DNA of 64,000 nucleotides from Rhodococcus ruber NBRC 15591 (GTDB taxonomy: Bacteria; Actinomycetota; Actinomycetes; Mycobacteriales; Mycobacteriaceae), in contig NZ_BCXE01000022.1 in the NCBI RefSeq assembly GCF_001894945.1, positions 62,001 through 126,000 on the forward strand, in the 5' to 3' direction. The notes below the pieces were generated by a model. The model worked only from the letters and a program-made list of their open reading frames with translations. It was not told where the DNA came from and searched no databases. The position numbers and the translations under genes were made by a program. Below, piece by piece: positions 17,524 through 25,874 of this stretch (the first letter of the stretch is position 1; each line of letters starts with the position of its first letter).

Positions 17524-17910
17524 ATCTTCGTTCGTCTCCGCAACCCGTACCACCGCGTCGAGGCGCTGCCCAGCAGCCGGCACGTGCAGGTGTCGATCGC
17601 CGGCGCGGTCGTCGCCGAGACCCGCAAGCCCGTGCTGCTGTTCGAAACCCGGCTGCCCGTGCGGTACTACCTCCCGTCCGCGGACGTCGACTTCTCGGTG
17701 CTCGAAGAGACGGACCTGCACACCGAGTGCCCCTACAAGGGCACGGCCCGGTACTGGAGTTTCACCGGACCACCGGGGGCCGAGAACCTCGCGTGGTCGT
17801 ACCCGGATCCCCTTCCCGCCGTCGCACCGATCGCCGGCCACGTCGCGTTCTACGACGAGAAGGTGGATCTGGTCGTCGACGGTGTGCCCGTGCCGCGTCC
17901 CGGCGGCTGA
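17524..17910 (+). CDS. DUF427 family protein with unusual start
   Basis: About 128 residues of a single DUF427 domain (PYHRVEALPSSRHV, LLFETRLPVRYYLP, CPYKGTARYWSF). A strong ribosome site GAGGAGG lies at 17508-17514, and eight bases later comes ATC at 17524; no ATG, GTG or TTG exists in frame between it and the conserved region. The first usual start, GTG at 17584, would cut off PYHRVEALPSSRH. Either ATC is used or the gene has lost its start by one base change. It follows the monooxygenase by 70 bp. Confidence 0.65.
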   Translation: MFVRLRNPYHRVEALPSSRHVQVSIAGAVVAETRKPVLLFETRLPVRYYLPSADVDFSVLEETDLHTECPYKGTARYWSFTGPPGAENLAWSYPDPLPAVAPIAGHVAFYDEKVDLVVDGVPVPRPGG

Positions 17911-17920
17911 CCACGCGGCC

Positions 17921-19024
17921 TCAGCAGGCGATCCGGATCCACGGATCGTCGTCCCCGGCCTGCAGGCGGATGCCGAAGCCGGCCGACGCCTCCGCGAGCG
18001 TCGCGCGCAACCACCGCTGCTGCGACTGCGTGACGTGCTCGAGCCGCATCCGCCGCGCCTGCACCGGCAGCATCCGCACCTCCTGCACCTCCCCCGTGCC
18101 CGCGTCGAGGGTGACGAGGTACAGCAGCCGCAGCTCGTCGTGGAAGCGCTCGTAACCGCCGATGCCCTCGTAGTCGTTGATCAGGTCGCCGCACCCGTAC
18201 AGCACGGGCTTGCCGCGGTAGATCTCCAGCGGGCGCGGGTGATGGGACGAGTGCCCGTGCACCACGCCGACGCCGCCGTCGATCAGCCGGTGCGCGAACC
18301 GCACGTGCGCGTCCGGCACGGCGTAGCCCCAGTTGGAACCCCAGTGCACCGACACCACCACCACGTCGCCGGCCCCGCGGTCGGCGTCGATCCGGGCGAG
18401 CAGCTCGTCGGCGCCCGCCTCCGACACCGGCAGCAGGGCCACTCCCGGCCGCGTCGGCGTGGCGGCCCACGACGGGGTGATCCCGCTCGACACCGCACCG
18501 ACCGACCACACCCGCACCCGGGACGATCCGGCGGGGACCGTCGCCGGCCGCCACGCCGCCCGGTCGTCGTCGCCCGCACCGGCGAGCCGCAGTCCCGCCG
18601 CCGTGAGGACCTCGACGGTCTCGCGCAGACCGCGGACACCGAAGTCGAGCACGTGATTGTTGGCGAGCGTGCACACGTCGACCCGCGCGACGGTGATCAC
18701 CCCGACGTTCGCCGGGTTCATCCGGTAGTGGATGCCCTTGTCCGGGGCGTAGTCCCGCGACGTGGTCACGGACGTCTCCAGGTTGACGACCCGCACGTCC
18801 GGGGCGCATTCGTCGAGCACCGGCAGCGCGACGCCCCACGGCCAGTCGAAGCCCGCCGGCCGCGGGATCACCCCGCTGCGGGTCTCGGCGAGCTCGACGT
18901 AGTCCCGGGCGTCCTGCGCGTAGGACTCCCGCAACCTCGGCCCTCCGGGATGCGGGAGGATCTGGTCCACGCCCCGGCCGGTCATCACGTCCCCGGCGAG
19001 GAACAGCGTCACCGTGCGCGGCAC
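17921..19024 (-). CDS. CapA family protein (metallophosphatase-like)
   Basis: 367 residues of the PGA_cap/CapA family. Typical elements are LFLAGDVMTGRGVD at the start, VNLETSVT, LANNHVLDFG, VVVSVHWGSNWGY and VVHGHSSHHP; the Asp, Asn and His in these motifs form a calcineurin-like metal centre. CapA proteins are tied to poly-gamma-glutamate capsules, but stand-alone actinobacterial members have no proven role. GTG start. It ends 11 bp from the converging DUF427 gene and follows the diguanylate cyclase by 50 bp in the same direction. Confidence 0.88.
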   Translation of the reverse strand: MPRTVTLFLAGDVMTGRGVDQILPHPGGPRLRESYAQDARDYVELAETRSGVIPRPAGFDWPWGVALPVLDECAPDVRVVNLETSVTTSRDYAPDKGIHYRMNPANVGVITVARVDVCTLANNHVLDFGVRGLRETVEVLTAAGLRLAGAGDDDRAAWRPATVPAGSSRVRVWSVGAVSSGITPSWAATPTRPGVALLPVSEAGADELLARIDADRGAGDVVVVSVHWGSNWGYAVPDAHVRFAHRLIDGGVGVVHGHSSHHPRPLEIYRGKPVLYGCGDLINDYEGIGGYERFHDELRLLYLVTLDAGTGEVQEVRMLPVQARRMRLEHVTQSQQRWLRATLAEASAGFGIRLQAGDDDPWIRIAC

Positions 19025-19074
19025 ACCTGAAAGGGTAGTCGCCGAACCGGATCCGCGCGGTCACCGAGCGGCGG

Positions 19075-20406
19075 TCACCGGGACACGTAACTGGGCTGTT
19101 CGGTGACGTCGCCGAGCACCACCAGCGTCGCCAGGGTGTTCTCCCACCGGATCCGGGCGGCGCCGACCGTCGCCTGCACCACGGTCCCGTCCGGCCGGCC
19201 GAACTCGCACAGCTGCCCGGTCCGGTCGTGCAGCGAGCGGACGGTGACAGACCTGTCGGGCCAGGTGCCGCCGGTGAGGACCTCGTGCAGCGGCCGGTTC
19301 TCCACGTTCCGGGCGTCGACGCCGAACAGCGTGGCGAAGCACGGATTGACGTAGGCGACGGTCCCGCCGTCGCGCACGGCGAGGATGGGGACGGGCAGCA
19401 GATCGAGGACATCCGGCAGGGGCAACGGGGCCAGCCGGTCCGGCAGTTGAGCCCAGGCCGCGGCCTTCGCCCGATACAGGTCCATGTCGGCGTCGTGGTA
19501 CAGGTCCATGGGGTCGCTGACGACGCCGGCTGCGACCCCGAAGCTGACCGGCACGGGATTCGCGCGGGCCAGGCCCTCGAGCACCGCGCGCCCTTCCTCC
19601 TCGTCCGTGTCCGGGAGGACGACGAGGAATTCGTCGCCGCCGAGGCGGGCCAGGATCCCGCCGCGCGGCACCTGCTGCGCCCACGCCTCGGCGGCGTCGC
19701 GGAGCAGGGCGTCTCCCGCGGGATGCCCGTGCTCGTCGTTGAACGCCTTGAACCCGTCGACGTCGAGCAGACCGAGGCAGACCCAGGCGCCGCGGTCGCG
19801 CGGCCGCGATCGCAGTTCGAGGTCGAGGCCGGCGCGGTTGCGCAGCCCGGTGAGCGGATCTCGGGTCGCCGCGTTCACCAGCAGGCGCCCGACGGCCCCG
19901 AAGATCGCACCGGAGCCGAGCAGCGCCGCGGCGACGACCACGTAACCGACCCACAGCAGGCGCGTCGGGGCCAGGGCCGCGGCGCCGAGGGTGGCGGCGG
20001 TGAGCGTCCCGATCCACAGGACGGCCTGCCGCGGCGGCCAGAACGCCGCGAGATACATCGACAGGAACATCGAGCCCATGACGCTGATGAGGATGCGGGA
20101 GGGGTCGACGTGGAACGCGATCACCGCCGGCATCGCGGCGACCGCGCACGCGGTGGCGGCGACGATGGGGGTGCGCCCCAGACGCCGTGGCGTCCACCGC
20201 AGGATCACCAGCCCGGCGATGCCCAACGCCAGCGCCGAGGCCATGCCGGCGAAGCTGCCGGATCGCGCGACCGCTGGATCGAGCAGGGCCGCAACGATTC
20301 CTACTGCGGCGAGCCCGGTGCTGATCGCCAGGTACCACGCGAGCAGACGGCGCCGCTGGACGCGGAGATTCGCCGTCGCACCGTGCAGCACCTGGCGATC
20401 GCCCAC
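19075..20406 (-). CDS. Membrane diguanylate cyclase with C-terminal PAS domain
   Basis: 443 residues. About six transmembrane helices (residues 20-175) precede a GGDEF domain (DPLTGLRNRAGLD, then intact LGGDEF at about 255-260), so it should make cyclic di-GMP. No RxxD inhibitory site is seen five residues before GGDEF. Unusually a PAS-like domain follows at the C-terminus (LPVPILAVRDGGTVAYVNP to about 435) instead of preceding the cyclase. GTG start. It lies 57 bp downstream of gabD2. Confidence 0.87.
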   Translation of the reverse strand: MGDRQVLHGATANLRVQRRRLLAWYLAISTGLAAVGIVAALLDPAVARSGSFAGMASALALGIAGLVILRWTPRRLGRTPIVAATACAVAAMPAVIAFHVDPSRILISVMGSMFLSMYLAAFWPPRQAVLWIGTLTAATLGAAALAPTRLLWVGYVVVAAALLGSGAIFGAVGRLLVNAATRDPLTGLRNRAGLDLELRSRPRDRGAWVCLGLLDVDGFKAFNDEHGHPAGDALLRDAAEAWAQQVPRGGILARLGGDEFLVVLPDTDEEEGRAVLEGLARANPVPVSFGVAAGVVSDPMDLYHDADMDLYRAKAAAWAQLPDRLAPLPLPDVLDLLPVPILAVRDGGTVAYVNPCFATLFGVDARNVENRPLHEVLTGGTWPDRSVTVRSLHDRTGQLCEFGRPDGTVVQATVGAARIRWENTLATLVVLGDVTEQPSYVSR

Positions 20407-20463
20407 ACCAGGATTATCCCGTTCGTCGCACCGTTCGTGTCCGGCTCGGCGAAATGCCGCGGG

Positions 20464-22017
20464 TCACCGACCCGGCAGCCACTGCATCGCCTTGACGAAC
20501 GGCGGCATCACCTTCGACCACAGCTTCGGCGGAACCCCGCGGGGTCCACCGAGATTCATCACCCGGGTCGTCGCGATCGTCTGCGGCTCGGTGTACTTGA
20601 TCAGGCCCTCCGCGCCGTGGCGCCGGCCCATGCCCGAGATGCCCATGCCGCCCATCGGTGCGTCGGTGCTGCCCCATGCGGGCGCGTAGCCCTCGTCGAC
20701 GTTGACGGTGCCGGCCCGCACCCGCGCCGCGATCGCCTCGCCCTGCGCCTTGGTGCCCGCCCACACGCTGGCGTTGAGTCCGTACTCGGTGTCGTTGGCG
20801 CGGCGGATCGCCTCCTCGACGTTGTCCACCGGGTACACCGACACGAGCGGACCGAACGTCTCCTCCCGGTAGCACTCGGCGTCCTCGGGAACGTCGGTGA
20901 GCACCGTCGGCTCGTAGAACAGCGGGCCGAGGTCGGGCCGGGCCTTGCCGCCGGCCACGACGGTGGCGCCCTTGGCGACCGCGTCGTCGACATGTCCGGA
21001 GACGGCCTTGACCTGGGTCTCGTTGACCATGCTGCCCATTTCGACGCCGTACTCGTAGCCCGGGCCGAGCGTCATGTTCCGCACCCGCTCGCCGAGCATG
21101 CGGATGAATTCGGGGGCGACGGACTTCTCGACGTAGATCCGTTCGATGGAGATGCACAGCTGCCCGGAGTTGGAGAAGCACGCCCGCACGGCGGCGTCGG
21201 TGACCTCACGCAGATTCGCCCCGGCGGTGACGATCATCGGGTTCTTGCCACCGAGCTCGGCGGAGAACCCGATCAGGCGACGGCCCGCCTGCTCGGCGAG
21301 GAGGCTGCCGGTCTGCGAGGAGCCGGTGAACATCAGGTAGTCGGCGTTCTCGACGAGGGCGGTGCCCACGACGGAGCCGGGTCCGGGCACGACGGCGAAC
21401 AGGTCGCGCGGCAGGCCGGCCCGGTAGAGCAGTTCGACGACGGCCAGCGCGCAGTAGGGGGTCTGGCTGTCGGGCTTGAGGACGACGGCGTTGCCGGCGA
21501 GCAGTGCGGCGATCGCGTCGGAGACCGCGAGGGTCATCGGGTAGTTCCACGGCGCGATGACCCCCACGACCCCCTTCGGGTGGTAGTGCACGGTGGTCCT
21601 CGTCAGGCCGGGCAGCATGCCCGTGGCGCGGCGCGGACGCAGCAGCTTGGGAGCGGTCCGCGCGTAGTAGCGCGCGGTCAGGGCGATGTCGAGGACCTCT
21701 TCCTGCGCCGAGGCGCGAGCCTTGCCGGTCTCGGCCTGGGCCATGTCCATCAGCTCTTCGCGGTGCGCCAGCACGAGGTCGTGGTAGCGGTGGAAGATCT
21801 CGGCGCGTTGCTCGACGGAGCGGCGCGCCCAGTCGGCCTGCGCGACGCGGGCACGCTCGAGGGCGGCTCTGGCGTCGTCGGCGGTGCCGACCGGGACCGT
21901 CGCGAGTTCACGACCGGTGAAAGCTTCCACGACCGAGCGGGTGGGACGGCTCGCCGCGTCCGGGATGGCGATGAGCTCGGCCAACCGAGCGAAGGTGGCA
22001 GCGCTGGGAGCTGGCAT
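20464..22017 (-). CDS. gabD2: Succinate-semialdehyde dehydrogenase, GabD2 type
   Basis: 517 residues, similar over its whole length to mycobacterial GabD2 (518 residues). Catalytic Cys in FSNSGQLCIS, general base Glu in AELGGKNP, and the cofactor region FTGSSQTGS are present. It oxidises succinic semialdehyde to succinate with NADP, feeding the variant TCA cycle or GABA breakdown. ATG at 22017. First of three genes in the same direction (gabD2, cyclase, CapA). Confidence 0.93.
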   Translation of the reverse strand: MPAPSAATFARLAELIAIPDAASRPTRSVVEAFTGRELATVPVGTADDARAALERARVAQADWARRSVEQRAEIFHRYHDLVLAHREELMDMAQAETGKARASAQEEVLDIALTARYYARTAPKLLRPRRATGMLPGLTRTTVHYHPKGVVGVIAPWNYPMTLAVSDAIAALLAGNAVVLKPDSQTPYCALAVVELLYRAGLPRDLFAVVPGPGSVVGTALVENADYLMFTGSSQTGSLLAEQAGRRLIGFSAELGGKNPMIVTAGANLREVTDAAVRACFSNSGQLCISIERIYVEKSVAPEFIRMLGERVRNMTLGPGYEYGVEMGSMVNETQVKAVSGHVDDAVAKGATVVAGGKARPDLGPLFYEPTVLTDVPEDAECYREETFGPLVSVYPVDNVEEAIRRANDTEYGLNASVWAGTKAQGEAIAARVRAGTVNVDEGYAPAWGSTDAPMGGMGISGMGRRHGAEGLIKYTEPQTIATTRVMNLGGPRGVPPKLWSKVMPPFVKAMQWLPGR

Positions 22018-22480
22018 GTCGAACCCCTACTGGTGAGTAGTTCTGGCGGTTACACCAACCTACCGTGCAGCGTGGCCCTTGTCACAGGGCGGGCTGGTCC
22101 TCTGCACACCTGTGCCGCGCGGTCGGCGCACCGAGGTGTCGAACCGTCGGCGACGTCGCGGAGGCGGGGGTCGAGTCGTGCACGCGCGGCCCCCGGACCG
22201 GCCGGCGTGTCGGATGCGGCAGCAGAGCCGTGAAGAGGACGGAGTTCGTGGGACGACAAACCCCGCCGGAGAGAGCTTGGGGCAACTCCGGCGGGGTCTG
22301 GGCCACCGTGCAGGGGGGTGACGGTGGCTGTGAGAGATCATACCGAGTGCATGACAGCACTGTGAGGGATTCGCCTGACACGACTCGACGGCGCGAGCTG
22401 CGCGCAGGCTCGATCCTGTCGCCGCCCCGGACCTGCAGACCGCCCTTCCCGTGCCCGGCTCGTGCGTCGCGGGGATGTCG
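22018..22480. other. Intergenic region without a convincing gene
   Basis: 463 bp between the gabD2 start and the zinc-ribbon ORF. It must hold the gabD2 promoter. The only clear structure is the hairpin listed separately. Near 22,322 and 22,359 two similar words, GCTGTGAGAGAT and CACTGTGAGGGAT, stand 37 bp apart. Open frames here lack recognisable features. Confidence 0.5.
22261..22296 (-). terminator. GC-rich hairpin, likely terminator for leftward genes
   Basis: Perfect 11-bp arms CCCCGCCGGAG and CTCCGGCGGGG with a 14-base loop. On the minus strand it is followed by TTTG, so it probably ends transcripts coming from the zinc-ribbon/anti-sigma genes. Confidence 0.6.
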
Positions 22481-22666
22481 TTATCCGAGTCGCCCTCCCC
22501 AGCCGCACCCGCGGGCGCAGAACCCCACGACGCCGATGTCGCGGCGGGAGCCGTCCGCAAACGACATCACCTCGGCCACGGCGACAGCGTCGGCCCCACA
22601 CGCCGGGCACCGATACCCGGGCACGGACACGGAATCCGTGTCGACCGGCCACAATGTCTCCCCCAC
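22481..22666 (-). CDS. Small zinc-ribbon protein
   Basis: 61 residues with two paired-cysteine knuckles, YRCPACGADAV and GFCARGCGWGG, separated by about 25 residues, which is the layout of a zinc ribbon. The spacing argues for real coding even though no family is named. It lies downstream of the RsbW-like gene (90 bp) in the same direction and 185 bp before a hairpin. Its role may be regulatory; that is only inferred. Confidence 0.5.
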   Translation of the reverse strand: MGETLWPVDTDSVSVPGYRCPACGADAVAVAEVMSFADGSRRDIGVVGFCARGCGWGGRLG

Positions 22667-22756
22667 AAGGGGACCATACGCGCGTGAACAACCGGTTGGG
22701 CGGTATTTTCGACGACCCGTCGCTCGGAGGCAGTCCGTACCGAGCCTGCGCCGCAG

Positions 22757-23206
22757 TCAGACCGGCAGGTCCGCCTGCCAGGACATGGTGACCGTGGTGC
22801 CGGTTCCGGCGGTACTCACCCGGGTGTGGGTGGTGAGCGCCGCGATCAGCTCCAGCCCCCGGCCCCGAGACCCGGTGTGAGACGCGCGCATCCCGGCTCG
22901 CCACCGGCCGTGGTCGGCGACGGTGATCTCCAGGTCCTGCTCGTGGGCGACGAAGGTCGCATCCACCTCCACCACCCCACCGTGGACGCCGGCGTCCCGG
23001 CCGGGGTAGGCGTGTTCGACGACATTGGCCAACGCCTCGTACACCGCGGCGACGACGTCCTGGCGGCATCGGTCGTCGACACCGATGCGGGCGAGCCAGC
23101 CGGCCAGGGCGCGGCGCAGCGAGGTGATCTCTGCGGCGGTGGCCGGAGCTTGCCGATACCAGCAGACGGTGGAAGTGATCGACGGATCGAGCGGATGCCG
23201 GTGCAT
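22757..23206 (-). CDS. RsbW-like ATP-binding anti-sigma/serine kinase
   Basis: 149 residues of the HATPase_c_2 type. N-box Glu and Asn are in AVYEALANVVEHAY, the G1 box is DHGRWR, and the later glycine-rich box is GSRGRGLELIAALT; the Asp of the usual DxGxG is replaced in part (DHGRW). Such proteins phosphorylate anti-sigma antagonists or hold sigma factors. ATG at 23206 has AGGA upstream; a GTG 24 bp earlier is possible. Divergent from the GAF-ANTAR gene across 283 bp. Confidence 0.85.
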   Translation of the reverse strand: MHRHPLDPSITSTVCWYRQAPATAAEITSLRRALAGWLARIGVDDRCRQDVVAAVYEALANVVEHAYPGRDAGVHGGVVEVDATFVAHEQDLEITVADHGRWRAGMRASHTGSRGRGLELIAALTTHTRVSTAGTGTTVTMSWQADLPV

Positions 23207-23489
23207 AGCGGTCCTCGCGGTCTCTGGCACAGTAGATCCCCGGCTGAGTGAAACCGTCGGCGAACAGGTCGACCACCGCACGACTTCGCTTTCGGGTAAG
23301 CATATTCGTTTTTCGGCACACCCTGGGAGTGGATGTCCGCGCGCAGGCGGACAGGCGCGCGAGTCGGCACCGGATCCGAGCCGGTGGTGACCGAGGCGGG
23401 CAAGCATCGCATCGACGCACCGAGACGGGTAGGTTCGAGGTGAGCGGGTCGCAGCGGCGGCCGCGGGAACCGGCCGAAGGAGGCACGCG

Positions 23490-24212
23490 ATGACGCCTCC
23501 ACGAAAGCCGGAGTCGGACGCCCTGGCCGCGGTCTATGCGGGAATGTCGGGGCTGGCGCTGTCCGAACAGACCCTCTCGAGTGTGGTGGAGTTGACCACC
23601 TCGCTGACCAAGGACACCCTGCCCGGTTCGGTCGGGGCCGGCATCACGCTGCTCGCCGGGGACGGCGCCGAGACCACGACGGCGGCGACCGATCCGGTGG
23701 TCGAGCGGCTCGACGCGCTGCAGTACGAACTCGGGGAAGGGCCGTGCCTGACTGCGCTGCGGGACCGGGTCATGGTGCGGGTCGACGATCTGGCGACCGA
23801 ATCGCGGTGGCCGCGGTGGTCGGCGCTGGCCGCGGAAGCGGGAATGGGTGCCGTGCTCAGCGCCCCGTTGGTCTCGGCCGACCGCACGCTCGGGGCGATC
23901 AAGGTGTATTCGGCGCGTCCGCATGCCTACACCGACACCAGCGAGGATCTGCTGCGGCGGTTCGCCGCCCAGGTCGCCCTGCTGCTGGCAAACGCGTCCA
24001 CCCTCGCCGGCTCCGAGCGACTCGGCGATCAGCTCAAGGAGGCGCTACGCACCCGGGACCTGATCGCCACCGCCAAAGGGATCGTGATGTTGCGCGAGCA
24101 CCTCGGCGCGGACGAGGCGCTGCGATGGATGCTCGCGCTCGCCGAACGTGAGCGCACCCCGATGCGGGAGGTGGCCGCGGCGATCCTCGCTACTGTCTTC
24201 GAGCAGTCGTGA
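23490..24212 (+). CDS. GAF-ANTAR RNA-binding antiterminator
   Basis: 240 residues. A GAF sensor domain spans about 20-165 (ELGEGPCLTALRDR, LSAPLVSADRTLGAIKVYS) and a C-terminal ANTAR domain about 180-238 (IATAKGIVMLREHLGADEALRWM... REVAAAIL). ANTAR domains bind paired short RNA hairpins and relieve termination. Strong ribosome site GAAGGAGG. The next gene overlaps by 4 bp. Confidence 0.92.
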   Translation: MTPPRKPESDALAAVYAGMSGLALSEQTLSSVVELTTSLTKDTLPGSVGAGITLLAGDGAETTTAATDPVVERLDALQYELGEGPCLTALRDRVMVRVDDLATESRWPRWSALAAEAGMGAVLSAPLVSADRTLGAIKVYSARPHAYTDTSEDLLRRFAAQVALLLANASTLAGSERLGDQLKEALRTRDLIATAKGIVMLREHLGADEALRWMLALAERERTPMREVAAAILATVFEQS

Positions 24213-24673
24213 GTCGCGCGATGGCACACTATCCCGAGCACCGCCCCCGCCCGATGCGGAGTATGCCCGACGGTAGCGATCGCCACCGGTTCCTGGCGGC
24301 GCTACGGGCCAGTGGGTTGAGTGTCGAGCAGTTGTGGTTGCGGTATTTCGGTCTCGGTGGTGAGGCCGGCAAGGTGGAGATCGAGGCGTATCTCAGCGGA
24401 TTGCTGCCACTGCCGCCGTTGCAGCACGACCTCCTCGCCCACGCGATCAACGAACGGCTCGACGAACTCGCCCCACCGCGCGCTCCGTATTCCACCGACC
24501 TGCCACCGTCGGCCGCCACCGACGGCTGTGCGCCGTCGGCGGCCCGCCCGGACGGCACCCACCCGGACCGGCACCGCCCCACCCCACGAACCGACCCCGG
24601 CCACGCCACCGATCACGACGACGGCGACCGCAACGACGGCGCCGGGAGCGACCGAGACGGATCCTCCGGATAG
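24209..24673 (+). CDS. Conserved hypothetical protein coupled to the ANTAR gene
   Basis: 154 residues; GTG at 24209 overlaps the previous stop (GTGA), and an ATG at 24221 is an alternative. The first 90 residues look folded and helical (FLAALRASGLSVEQLWLRYF, ALHAINERLDEL-like end); the last 60 are Pro/Asp/His/Gly rich and probably disordered. No family is recognised. Tight coupling suggests it works with the GAF-ANTAR protein. Confidence 0.65.
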   Translation: MSRAMAHYPEHRPRPMRSMPDGSDRHRFLAALRASGLSVEQLWLRYFGLGGEAGKVEIEAYLSGLLPLPPLQHDLLAHAINERLDELAPPRAPYSTDLPPSAATDGCAPSAARPDGTHPDRHRPTPRTDPGHATDHDDGDRNDGAGSDRDGSSG

Positions 24674-25053
24674 GGGAAAACGGACGGCGCACCTCGCAGT
24701 TCCGGCGAGGCGACCCGGGTTCGGTCGAGAACGACCCGACCGCCGACGGAGGCGGGCATGGGCGTCCCCAGCCCCCTGCGCCAGGGCGCGACCCGCCCCG
24801 TCGGCGGTTGTGACCGGGCGCGGCCACCGCAGGGAGCAGGAAGGCGGCGGACCGCCCTCGGAGCCCCACCGGCACACTCGGCGCCCGGAGCGCACCGGCG
24901 GTGCACCCAGGCGGAACACACCCACCACATCTGTTCGTTCCGGGGGTCAGTGTATTCGTCTTCGTCGGCGGCGACGACGAATACCGGGGTCCGTTCCAGC
25001 ACCCGAACGATCCGATCCGGGGCCGCTCCGCCCCGGCGCCGAAGGGCGGTCGG
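24674..25053. other. Convergent intergenic region with a hairpin
   Basis: 380 bp between converging genes. Frames on both strands are open but show only Pro/Arg-rich text typical of GC-rich noncoding DNA. The one notable structure is a hairpin at 24952-24984 (stem GTATTCGTC with GACGAATAC, extended by five more pairs past one mismatch), a possible two-way terminator. Confidence 0.45.
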
Positions 25054-25698
25054 TCACGCGGACAGGGTCTGGCTGGGGAGCCGGCCGTAGGCGGCACGGT
25101 ACTGCTCGGCGAAACGTCCCGTCTTGGCGAAGCCCCAACGGGCCGCGATCGCGGACACGGTGTCACCGCCGGCCGGATCCGCAGCCAGCAGATCGCGGTG
25201 GGCTCGTTCCAGCCGCACCCGGCGCAGGTAGCCGAGCGGCGTGATCTGATGGTGGCGCAGAAAATCGTACTGAAGCGCCCGCGCACCGATCCCGGCAGCC
25301 GCGACGATGTCCGCCAGCCGGATCCGGGACTCGGCGTGAGCGTCGATGAAGGCGATCGCGCGCTGCAACGCGGCGGGTTCGCCAGGACGTGCCAACATCT
25401 TCCGGATCACCGGCGGCTCGTCGGTCCGGCCCGAACCGAGCACCGACTGCGCCAACTCCAGCAGCGGCATCCCCGCCTCCCGCGACGCCGACACCAACAC
25501 ACCACCGGCATCCTCGGCGGTCAGGCGATGACGTTCCATCAACACACCCGTAGCTCGCTCGACCACCACCCGGGACGCGAGCGCCTGCTCCCACCCCTCC
25601 CCCTCCCGCGTGCCGGTACCGACAGCGGAGGGCAGGCTCTGCCCGAAAGACGAATCGATCACCTCCTCATCACAGCACCGACTGCCACCATCGCGCAC
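25054..25698 (-). CDS. ANTAR-AraC fusion regulator
   Basis: 214 residues joining two nucleic-acid-binding domains. Residues about 40-90 are an ANTAR domain (ASRVVVERATGVLMERHRL, then DAGGVLVSASREAGMPLLEL). Residues about 110-205 are an AraC-type double helix-turn-helix (RLADIVAAAGIGARALQYDF, then TVSAIAARWGFAKTGRFAEQYRAAYG). No sensor domain is present. GTG at 25698 is the start used; GAGGAGG lies just inside, so the true start is uncertain. It converges on the GAF-ANTAR pair and is divergent from the phosphatase-family gene. Confidence 0.85.
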   Translation of the reverse strand: MRDGGSRCCDEEVIDSSFGQSLPSAVGTGTREGEGWEQALASRVVVERATGVLMERHRLTAEDAGGVLVSASREAGMPLLELAQSVLGSGRTDEPPVIRKMLARPGEPAALQRAIAFIDAHAESRIRLADIVAAAGIGARALQYDFLRHHQITPLGYLRRVRLERAHRDLLAADPAGGDTVSAIAARWGFAKTGRFAEQYRAAYGRLPSQTLSA

Positions 25699-25874
25699 CC
25701 TCCCCGCACCCCGGGCTTGCCCGGCTCGATCTCTACCGAGTCACCCTGATCCATAGTGCTGTCGATCTTCGGAAGGTAACTGCCGAGACCGAACGCTCTT
25801 CGGACTCCGAAGATGGGGACATGTCACCCGTGTGGGTTGTCGGTCGTGTCGCCGCCTGTTCGTACAGTGCCCGT

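Noticed and set aside
24613..25002. Minus-strand frame in the convergent gap
   Set aside because: It overlaps the 3' end of the coupled hypothetical gene, is low-complexity Arg/Pro/Gly text, and has no recognisable motif.
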